Part shown: positions 8,269 through 14,565 of the stretch, piece by piece
How positions within the stretch are numbered: the first letter of the stretch is position 1
Layout: each line of letters starts with the position of its first letter
Assembly (NCBI RefSeq): GCF_018100785.1
Contig: NZ_JAGJEC010000002.1
Location: 868,001 to 932,000, forward strand
DNA: 64,000 nt
DNA from: Maribacter sp. MMG018
Lineage (GTDB): Bacteria > Bacteroidota > Bacteroidia > Flavobacteriales > Flavobacteriaceae
Direction: 5' to 3'
Made by a program: the position numbers and the translations under genes
The notes under the pieces: model-generated
Told to the model about the DNA's origin: nothing
Databases searched by the model: none
Seen by the model: the letters and a program-made list of their open reading frames with translations, nothing else

Positions 8269-8784
8269 CTACAAATATCTTTCATTTAGAATATTTGCAT
8301 GATGTTTTTGGTGCCCACTGATAACAAAGCCTATGGTGGCAACACTCCAAGGCATATCACTCGCGGTACCAACCCTTTTCAATTGTTCGTTTGTCATGTT
8401 CTTAAAAAGGGAAATGGTCGAGTTTCTGACCGTAAGGTATTCGGCAAGAATATCTTCTTTTTTTCTTGTCAGGCTATCACTTTCCAATATATAGGCATCT
8501 TGATCAAAACCCGGTAATGCCGTTTTATCGTTTCTAGAAAACCTGAATGCCCGATATTGAAAAATACGTTCTGTATCTATAATATGTAACAAAACTTCTG
8601 CAATAGTCCATTTCTGGTCCGCATAGGCAAATCCAAGTTTTTCTGGAGGCAATTCGTTTATAAATTCTATGAACCGTTCTCTACCATCATACAAGGCATC
8701 CATTAGATTTACATCTTCTAGGGCATTTAGATACGTTTCATAAAAATAAGTGGCACCTACATTTTGTAATTCTGATTTTCTCAT
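8269..8784 (-). CDS. DinB-family (DfsB-like) protein
   Basis: The 171-residue protein belongs to the DinB/YfiT four-helix-bundle superfamily, whose members are often metal-dependent thiol transferases. The characteristic histidines are present: LLHIIDTERIFQYRAFRFSR (helix with metal His) and GHQKHHANILNERYL at the C-terminus (HxxHH). The frame is open back to 8811 through a TTG, but that extension lies in the terminator of the upstream lrp-like gene, so I place the start at ATG 8784. Bacillithiol is suggested as a possible thiol partner because bshB1 lies in the same window (inference). The natural substrate is unknown. Confidence 0.82.
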   Translation of the reverse strand: MRKSELQNVGATYFYETYLNALEDVNLMDALYDGRERFIEFINELPPEKLGFAYADQKWTIAEVLLHIIDTERIFQYRAFRFSRNDKTALPGFDQDAYILESDSLTRKKEDILAEYLTVRNSTISLFKNMTNEQLKRVGTASDMPWSVATIGFVISGHQKHHANILNERYL

Positions 8785-8810
8785 AACCTTGATTTCATTT
8801 TTTTGCAACA

Positions 8811-8842
8811 AAAAAAGCCCAATCGTAAAATGACCGGGCTTT
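8811..8842 (-). terminator. Intrinsic terminator of the Lrp/AsnC-family gene
   Basis: On the minus strand, AAAGCCC (8836-8842) pairs with GGGCTTT (8814-8820) across a 15-nt loop and is followed by a T-run (8811-8816). It lies 20 bp past the stop at 8862 and just ahead of the DinB-like gene, separating the two. Confidence 0.8.
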
Positions 8843-8861
8843 CATATAACTTTTCATTTGA

Positions 8862-9341
8862 TTACAATTCGTTAAAAATTGTATGCATCAATCGTTTTTT
8901 GTCATTAAAACTTTCCTCCAAAGATATCATTGTCTCGGTTCTACTTATACCATCGATATCATCTATTTTAAATATGATGTTTTTGGCGTGTGTAGTATCC
9001 TTTGCACGTATTTTACAGAAAATATTAAACTTTCCGGTTGTAATGTGTGCGATAGTAACGTTAGGAATCTGGTTTAACCTTTCTAAAACAAATTTTGTCT
9101 GATGCGTTTTTTCAAGGAAAATTCCAACGTAAGCAATAAAAGCATACCCCAACTTTACGTAATCCAAAGTAAGTGACGAACCTTTAATGATACCCGCCTC
9201 TTCCATCTTTTTAACCCTCACATGGACTGTTCCTGCTGAAATTAAAAGTTTTTTTGCAATATCTGTAAAAGGAGTTCTGGTATTATCAATTAACATATCC
9301 AGAATCTGGTGGTCAATTTCGTCTAATTTAACTTTTCCCAT
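8862..9341 (-). CDS. Lrp/AsnC-family transcriptional regulator
   Basis: The 159-residue protein has an N-terminal winged HTH (residues about 6-60: LDEIDHQILDMLIDNTRTPFTDIAKKL, then GTVHVRVKKMEEAGII) and a C-terminal RAM/AsnC ligand-binding alpha-beta domain (about 70-155). Such proteins form octameric discs that respond to amino acids. No amino-acid gene is adjacent, so targets cannot be assigned; the proline dehydrogenase and alanine-dehydrogenase-like genes a few kb away are possible targets (inference). It ends in its own terminator, so it is likely a single-gene unit. Confidence 0.92.
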   Translation of the reverse strand: MGKVKLDEIDHQILDMLIDNTRTPFTDIAKKLLISAGTVHVRVKKMEEAGIIKGSSLTLDYVKLGYAFIAYVGIFLEKTHQTKFVLERLNQIPNVTIAHITTGKFNIFCKIRAKDTTHAKNIIFKIDDIDGISRTETMISLEESFNDKKRLMHTIFNEL

Positions 9342-9435
9342 GCTTGATTAATTTTGTGCAAAAATAAAAAATATTAAAAAGAATTATAGTAAAACTTGAT
9401 TTATTGTGTAGATAATGCAAGTCTTCAATACATAT

Positions 9436-10554
9436 CTACGGTATTTTTGGTGAAACCAAGTCAATAATTTTGTTGGATTCCAGCCATTTTAAGTCTTCAC
9501 TTACTAAGCAATCTACCATTTTATGTCCAAAAAAACTATTCGGTTTAAAACCTTTTTTCTCGATCTTGGGCTCAAATGCAATTTTATTGTCCTTGAGCAC
9601 TTCTTTGTAAAGCACTCCTATACATTCATTTTTATTCAATGTTTTATCAATCTCCGAGGCATTTAACAGCACAATATCAAAAAATAGCTTTTTATTTTCT
9701 GAAATGGCCATATAATCCTCCACACTATATTCTGACAGACTATCTTCCTGTATTGTTTTGATCGCGGTTCGAAGGGCATAATAAATAAACTCCCTAGTTC
9801 TTTCCCTTTCATAATCTTCTTGATAATGTCCGGCTTCAAACAGTATTGTAGGTGTTTTTTTCATTTGAAAGGCATCACCTATACAATTAGGATTAAAAGA
9901 ATCATCAAACCTTGCGACTTGCCCCGGAATAATATTCTGTAACGTTTTATTCATTGCCGCAATAATCTGCATACTTTTTTTACGTGTCGGAGAATTGTTT
10001 CTATCATAGTCAAAGGCCGGAGCCAAAAAAGCGACCGTAGCAGGTTTGTCATCGTTGCCAACATTAAAGATGGTTCTTTGATCATGAAGGTTGAAACAAA
10101 AATTTGGTCTAAAATCGTTGAACGTTTTTCTAAGCACCAAACTTTCTTTTTGAGTTCGTTTTTGAGCATCCCTATTTAGATCAACCCCATTTGCATTAAA
10201 CCTGGTGTAAGCTTGTGCTCCATCAGGATTTAATATTGGTATAATCTTTATAGTGAATTCCTTTAAAATAGTTTTGGCCTCTTCAGACCCCATTTGAAAG
10301 AAATTCAATAAATCCAAAACAGCTTTTGTAGTGGTAGATTCATTGCCGTGCATTTGCGACCACATGAATATTTTCTTTTTACCACTACCTACGGTTAACC
10401 CATATATTGGCAATCCATTTTCAGAAGAACCTATGGTCTCTAAACCAAAAGAAGCGTCCAATTGTTTTAAGAAGTCTATGATATGTGAATTCGTCACATA
10501 ACGCCCCATTACATCTTGGACCTTTACTTGTGAATATTGTGAGTAATCTAACAT
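9436..10554 (-). CDS. M14-family zinc carboxypeptidase without signal peptide
   Basis: The 372-residue M14 metallopeptidase has the zinc ligands H69 and E72 in SQMHGNES and H157 in FNLHDQ, substrate-binding N/R residues in ANGVDLNRD (R128) and a general-base glutamate in ILFEAGHYQED (E240). No signal peptide or lipobox is present, so it should act in the cytosol, unlike the lipoprotein M14 enzyme at 48 kb. About 110 C-terminal residues extend past the catalytic domain. A -7 box TAttTTTG lies on this strand at 10574-10581. Divergent XRE regulator upstream. Probable role in small-peptide or peptidoglycan-peptide turnover; the substrate is unknown. Confidence 0.88.
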   Translation of the reverse strand: MLDYSQYSQVKVQDVMGRYVTNSHIIDFLKQLDASFGLETIGSSENGLPIYGLTVGSGKKKIFMWSQMHGNESTTTKAVLDLLNFFQMGSEEAKTILKEFTIKIIPILNPDGAQAYTRFNANGVDLNRDAQKRTQKESLVLRKTFNDFRPNFCFNLHDQRTIFNVGNDDKPATVAFLAPAFDYDRNNSPTRKKSMQIIAAMNKTLQNIIPGQVARFDDSFNPNCIGDAFQMKKTPTILFEAGHYQEDYERERTREFIYYALRTAIKTIQEDSLSEYSVEDYMAISENKKLFFDIVLLNASEIDKTLNKNECIGVLYKEVLKDNKIAFEPKIEKKGFKPNSFFGHKMVDCLVSEDLKWLESNKIIDLVSPKIP

Positions 10555-10573
10555 TGTTAATTTATAAGAGCCA

Positions 10574-10606
10574 CAAAAATACTATGATATAATGTTACAA
10601 TTGTAA
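10574..10606 (-). promoter_or_regulatory. Promoter of the M14 peptidase gene with an overlapping palindrome
   Basis: On the minus strand TAttTTTG (10574-10581) is a perfect -7 box, 20 bp before the start at 10554. The perfect 12-bp palindrome TTACAATTGTAA (10595-10606) covers the place where the -33 TTG (10598-10600) would sit, making it a candidate repressor site. Confidence 0.45.
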
Positions 10607-10636
10607 ACAACTCCCATATATACTAAACTAGTTTTT

Positions 10637-10789
10637 ATATACAAATATACAATTTTAAACCACATACACACAAATTACTTATATTCAATGTTTTAAGTTA
10701 TTTTACCTATAGTTTATATTTAAATTTTGTAATGATATTTCAAGTCTTTTATGTATCATTATCATTTGTTTGTATAACTTTGTATACAA
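10637..10789 (+). promoter_or_regulatory. Candidate operator half-sites (TATACAA/TTGTATA) and promoter of the XRE gene
   Basis: The half-site TATACAA recurs: direct repeats ATATACAA at 10637-10644 and 10645-10652, then TTGTATA at 10770-10776 and 10780-10786, ten bases apart. The last lies in the perfect palindrome TTGTATACAA (10780-10789). A -7 box TAacTTTG (10775-10782) is embedded in this cluster, so transcription would begin almost at the ATG at 10789. The arrangement suggests autoregulation by the adjacent HTH protein (inference). Confidence 0.45.
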
Positions 10790-11154
10790 TGATTGAGATG
10801 GAAAACATAGTTAAAAGGATAGAAAAAATGCTTGATTATTACGAGCTGTCGGCATCGTCTTTTGCCGATAAAATTAATGTCCCCCGTTCAAGTATCTCTC
10901 ACCTACTAAAGGGAAGAAACAAGCCCAGTTTAGAATTTGTCATGAAGGTGGTCGAAGCTTTTTCGGAAGTAAATCTATATTGGTTATTGTACGGAAAAGG
11001 AACATTTCCCTACAAGGAAACCACCCTGCCCGACCAAAAGAAACCACCCGTTGAAACAAAAATTGAAAAGACAGCCCACAACAAACATTCTCAAAAAGTC
11101 ATTGTATTGTATAGTGACGGCACTTTTGAAGAATACCACCAAAAACCCTCTTGA
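10789..11154 (+). CDS. XRE-family helix-turn-helix regulator
   Basis: The 121-residue DNA-binding protein has a lambda-Cro/C1-type HTH in residues 5-65: IVKRIEKMLDYYELSASSFADKIN, then PRSSISHLLKGRNKPSLEFVMKV and a conserved VNLYWLLYGKGTFP end. The tail is polar and lysine-rich, finishing with VIVLYSDGTFEEYHQ. The frame is open to 10732, but the -7 box at 10775-10782 would lie inside such a longer gene, so the start is ATG 10789 or 10798. No phage genes are near, so it looks like a chromosomal regulator. The divergent M14 peptidase is an obvious candidate target. Confidence 0.85.
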   Translation: MIEMENIVKRIEKMLDYYELSASSFADKINVPRSSISHLLKGRNKPSLEFVMKVVEAFSEVNLYWLLYGKGTFPYKETTLPDQKKPPVETKIEKTAHNKHSQKVIVLYSDGTFEEYHQKPS

Positions 11155-11215
11155 GAATCTATATTATTTTGATCGATTTTTTTAAGATCACTCCTTTTTT
11201 GATTAATTTGCAAAC

Positions 11216-11593
11216 ATGTTTAAAAGGATAATTTTTGTCGGTTTTTTATTAAGTCTTTTAGCCTCTTGTTACGAACCAAAAAGAAACTGCGCAGATTATA
11301 GAACAGGCGAGTTCATTTTCAATTATAAGATTGGGGATACCGCAAAAACCGCAAGGTTTGTAAGGAACGAAAAATACAGTGTAGACTATTTTGATGACCA
11401 AATAGACAGCTCTACCGTTAGATGGATCAACGATTGTGAGTTTGTACTCCAAGACTTAAAAAGTAAAGTAGGCATCCACTACAAAATAATTAGCACTACG
11501 GACAGCTCTTATACTTTTGAATATAAAACCGCGATAAAAGACCCCAATCGTCCGCAAATAGTAAAAACAGGAACCGCTTATAAAGCAGAATAA
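11216..11593 (+). CDS. Small SpII lipoprotein, unknown function
   Basis: The 125-residue protein has a type II signal with lipobox LLASC (Cys about residue 18), so the mature part is a lipid-anchored periplasmic or outer-membrane-inner-leaflet domain of about 107 residues. The mature chain is rich in beta strands (EFIFNYKIGDTAKTARFVRNEKYSVDYF, RWINDCEFVLQDLK, YTFEYKTAIK), resembling small lipocalin-like or half-barrel folds. I recall homologues of this type being labelled 'DNA topoisomerase IV' in databases, apparently by carry-over; nothing here supports such an activity. Function unknown. Confidence 0.8.
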   Translation: MFKRIIFVGFLLSLLASCYEPKRNCADYRTGEFIFNYKIGDTAKTARFVRNEKYSVDYFDDQIDSSTVRWINDCEFVLQDLKSKVGIHYKIISTTDSSYTFEYKTAIKDPNRPQIVKTGTAYKAE

Positions 11594-11894
11594 CCTATTT
11601 GTAACATCTTTTAAAACCACCTCATAGATTTTAACGTTTACACACGCCCTAGCATCAAGACCACCCCTTAGGCCTAAAACATCATCAATTTAAATTTCCC
11701 TACGAATCTTTTTGTGAGGTACCCTTTACACTATTCTTAATTTACACCTTGCGATGGAATGAAAATTCTTGAATTTTAATAGAATTTATGCATATGTCAC
11801 AGTTTGGGTCTTTTTTAAGCGCAATTAATTCTTATCTTCAAAAGAAAACAAACAATTCCCCGAAACCATAATTTATAACAACCATACATTTAAA
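11594..11894. other. 301-bp non-coding spacer before the Gfo/Idh/MocA gene
   Basis: No convincing gene, tRNA or terminator is seen. The most distinct element is an inverted repeat AAAATTC-TT-GAATTTT at 11762-11777, a plausible regulator site about 120 bp before the start. ACCTCA (11623-11628) and TGAGGT (11715-11720) are complementary but far apart. The promoter of the downstream gene must lie here, but no exact TAnnTTTG box stands out. Confidence 0.4.
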
Positions 11895-13361
11895 ATGAAA
11901 AATCAGAAAAAAAAACAAAAAACGATTAGCCGTAGGTCTTTTGTCAAGAAAGGAGCTATTGCTTCATCTATTATTATTGTTCCAAGACACGTGCTTGGCG
12001 GCCAAGGCTTCGTTGCTCCAAGCGACCGTTTAAATTTAGCCGCAATTGGTGCGGGAGGTAAAGGTTTTAGCGATATAACCAACGCATCCGTAAATGGAAG
12101 GGAACGGGTCGCCGCTCTGTGCGATGTAGACTTTTCCGGGTCCGCTTCTAAAGCTGTCGAAGCTTTTCCCAAAGCTAAGCTCTATAATGATTTTAGGGTG
12201 ATGCTGGACAAGAAAAAGAACATTGATGCTGTTACCATTTCGACTCCGGACCACGTTCATGGCCCTGCTGCCAAATACGCTATGGAAAGAGGCATACATG
12301 TTTATGTTCAAAAACCAATGACCCATAACATTCGTGAAGCCAGAAAGCTTACAGAAATGGCCAGAACTCACAAAATTGTAAGTCAAATGGGTAATCAGGG
12401 TGGCTCCAACCCTCTTTTAGGAATGGTGCAAAAATGGATAGACAATGATGCTATAGGCCCTATTTCTAAAGTACAAATATGGACCAACAGACCTGTATGG
12501 CCACAGGGTATTCAAATGCCAAAACCTGATGACAGCCTAAAACCCAAGGACTTTAATTGGGATTTATGGCTAGGGCCGGCCACGGACAGACCTTACACAC
12601 CTAATTTACATCCATTTAACTGGAGGGGCTGGTGGGACTTTGGAACTGGCGCCCTAGGAGATGTAGGATGCCATTTAGTGGACATCCCTTTTAGAACATT
12701 AAACTTAAAGTATCCAACCGCAGCAGAATGTAGCGTCGGATCTGTTTACACAAAGATGTGGACCCCGGATTATTATCCAGAAGGATGCCCCCCCTCTTCT
12801 TTTATTACTTTAAAATTTGATGCAACCGACAAATCCAAATCACCAATAGAAATGACCTGGAGCGATGGTGGAATAAGACCGGCACACCCAGATATAATTC
12901 CTGCCAATGATGATATCGGCGGAAAAAATAGCGCTAATGGTGTATTGATTATTGGAGAAAAAGGTATTATCTCGACCAATATAAACGACAGCTCCCCCTT
13001 GATGCCCAAGTTATATCTTAATGATGGCACTACGGAATTTGGGCCTGAAGTTGAAGAAAATTCAGAACCCGAATACGGACACCAACGTAAATGGGTAGAT
13101 GCTTGTAAAGCAGGTTTTGGAAGCGAAGAGCATTTAGGCCTAACATCTTCCTTTGATTATGCGGGACCAATGACAGAGACCGTATTAATGGGCAACTTGG
13201 CAATTAGAAGCTATATGCTGCAAAAGGAAAACGAACAAGGTCAAATGGACTTCTACGCACGCAAAAAACTCCTTTGGGATGGTGAAAATATGAGAATCAC
13301 CAATTTAGAGGAAGCAAATCAATTTGTCGGCCGAGAATACCGAAAAGGCTGGGAAATGTAA
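11895..13361 (+). CDS. Tat-exported Gfo/Idh/MocA-family oxidoreductase
   Basis: The 488-residue protein has a twin-arginine signal (SRRSFVKKG, residues 12-20, then a hydrophobic stretch), so it should be folded with its cofactor and exported by Tat. The Rossmann motif AAIGAGGKGF (49-58) and the family lysine in VQKPMTHN (K about 140) mark an NAD(P)-dependent sugar or inositol dehydrogenase-like fold. A C-terminal alpha/beta domain follows, with a tryptophan-rich segment (HPFNWRGWWDFGTGALGDVGCHLVD) typical of the Bacteroidota/Planctomycetes exported subgroup. Proteins of this type may act as oxidoreductases or glycosidases with tightly bound NAD. Substrate unknown. No partner gene; convergent with the hydroxylase gene. 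Confidence 0.88.
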   Translation: MKNQKKKQKTISRRSFVKKGAIASSIIIVPRHVLGGQGFVAPSDRLNLAAIGAGGKGFSDITNASVNGRERVAALCDVDFSGSASKAVEAFPKAKLYNDFRVMLDKKKNIDAVTISTPDHVHGPAAKYAMERGIHVYVQKPMTHNIREARKLTEMARTHKIVSQMGNQGGSNPLLGMVQKWIDNDAIGPISKVQIWTNRPVWPQGIQMPKPDDSLKPKDFNWDLWLGPATDRPYTPNLHPFNWRGWWDFGTGALGDVGCHLVDIPFRTLNLKYPTAAECSVGSVYTKMWTPDYYPEGCPPSSFITLKFDATDKSKSPIEMTWSDGGIRPAHPDIIPANDDIGGKNSANGVLIIGEKGIISTNINDSSPLMPKLYLNDGTTEFGPEVEENSEPEYGHQRKWVDACKAGFGSEEHLGLTSSFDYAGPMTETVLMGNLAIRSYMLQKENEQGQMDFYARKKLLWDGENMRITNLEEANQFVGREYRKGWEM

Positions 13362-13367
13362 TTTGGA

Positions 13368-14324
13368 TCAATTTGGCCTATTAAAGGCTACTTCCGGGTT
13401 GGCGCTCTTTTGCTCTTCAAATAACCGTTGCTGTTGTTTTACGGTCATTGTGCTGCCATCATGGCTCCATCCCGGAGGTCCAAAAATATACATCAGTTTA
13501 TGAGAAAGCTTATCTACTTTCTTTACATCTGCCCATATATCCTTGAATTCGTGAGTCAAAATAACAATTGGATTATATGACTCCGGAGCATGAATAACTC
13601 CAAATTTAACCTCTACATCATCATCCAACTCTTTCCAGGTACCGAACATTTTGTCAAAAATATTTAGGAAACCACCGTGGTTCTTATCTAAGTATTCAAC
13701 ATTCTGCGCATGGTGCACCTGATGCATGGTATGTGTATTGAATATTTTTTCTATCCACCCCATTTTTGGCACATATTGGCTATGTAGCTGAAATTGCCAA
13801 AAAGACTCAATAGCCAAACAGAATATAACCACTTCTACAGGAAAACCGATAGCAGGCATCCACATATAAAAGAATGGTTTGTACAATAAGGTAAACCATC
13901 CATTTCTAATGGCAGTACCTAAATTAAAATGATCTGAAGAATGATGTACTATATGCGCCGCCCACAATATGCGAATCTCATGGTTGGCCCTATGAAACCA
14001 ATAGTAGGTAAAATCATCGGCCAATTGACATAATAAAAATATATACCATTCATACCCAAAAGATTTATACCCCATTATATTGGTTCTTACGCCATCTACC
14101 AGCGGATTGAACAAATCGTAGGTAAAATTAAACACTACAATTAAAACCGTGACCTTGATCAACGGCCCTAGAATAGCGGATCCAATTCCCATTACCCCAC
14201 TGGCCAAGAAATCTTTCCATACATATAAATCTTCATCGCCATGTGTATGACTGTATGTGATTTCTAATAAAATAAAAGCTATAAAGCAGGGAATACCGTA
14301 AATAAAAGGGTTTGTTAAATCCAT
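13368..14324 (-). CDS. Sterol desaturase / fatty-acid hydroxylase superfamily membrane protein
   Basis: The 318-residue integral membrane di-iron enzyme carries the superfamily histidine boxes: YYWFHRANHE (about 129-138), AAHIVHHSS (about 144-152) and HTMHQVHHAQN ... DKNHGG (about 200-222). Several hydrophobic spans surround them. Members hydroxylate or desaturate lipids, sterols or carotenoids. In flavobacteria the lipid substrate is not known to me for this subgroup. The frame could open at TTG 14327; ATG 14324 is preferred. Convergent with the Gfo/Idh/MocA gene, ending 6 bp away. Its upstream spacer contains a 16-bp tandem repeat. Confidence 0.88.
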   Translation of the reverse strand: MDLTNPFIYGIPCFIAFILLEITYSHTHGDEDLYVWKDFLASGVMGIGSAILGPLIKVTVLIVVFNFTYDLFNPLVDGVRTNIMGYKSFGYEWYIFLLCQLADDFTYYWFHRANHEIRILWAAHIVHHSSDHFNLGTAIRNGWFTLLYKPFFYMWMPAIGFPVEVVIFCLAIESFWQFQLHSQYVPKMGWIEKIFNTHTMHQVHHAQNVEYLDKNHGGFLNIFDKMFGTWKELDDDVEVKFGVIHAPESYNPIVILTHEFKDIWADVKKVDKLSHKLMYIFGPPGWSHDGSTMTVKQQQRLFEEQKSANPEVAFNRPN

Positions 14325-14392
14325 CAAAAAAATTAAATTTCGATAAAGATAGTTATAAAAGACTCCAATGTAAGGTTTCTATGATAATTAGT

Positions 14393-14425
14393 CCTTATAG
14401 AATTATAAGCCTTATAAAATTATAA
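14393..14425. repeat. Tandem 16-bp near-identical repeat upstream of the hydroxylase gene
   Basis: CCTTATAGAATTATAA (14393-14408) is repeated as CCTTATAAAATTATAA (14410-14425) with one difference and a 17-bp period. Each copy is nearly palindromic in its TTATAnAATTATAA part. It lies 69 bp or more upstream of the hydroxylase start (14324) in the 241-bp gap before parC. Two side-by-side regulator sites are possible. AT-rich chance repetition cannot be excluded. Confidence 0.4.
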
Positions 14426-14565
14426 ATTTATTCACTTCTTCAAAAATATACTCTACCAATTGGCACAACATCTCCCTGAAGTCAAGAAATTCATCTATAA
14501 CCATATTTACATACCATTACTTTCGATCGGTTGTTTTTAATCCTAAGAGCTACCGCGAGCAAACT

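Noticed and set aside
8784-8811. Longer N-terminus for the DinB-like protein
   Set aside because: The extra codons lie within the terminator of the lrp-like gene and need a TTG start; ATG 8784 fits better.
10732-10788. 19-residue hydrophobic extension of the XRE protein
   Set aside because: The promoter and operator-like repeats lie inside it, so it is unlikely to be translated.
10789-11154. XRE gene as a prophage repressor or antitoxin
   Set aside because: No integrase, phage structural gene or toxin-like partner is present; neighbours are chromosomal genes.
11216-11593. 'DNA topoisomerase IV' as product of the small lipoprotein
   Set aside because: A 125-aa SpII lipoprotein has no topoisomerase motif; that name would be an annotation carry-over.
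14393-14425. CRISPR-like repeat
   Set aside because: Only two copies with a 1-bp gap and no spacers or cas genes.
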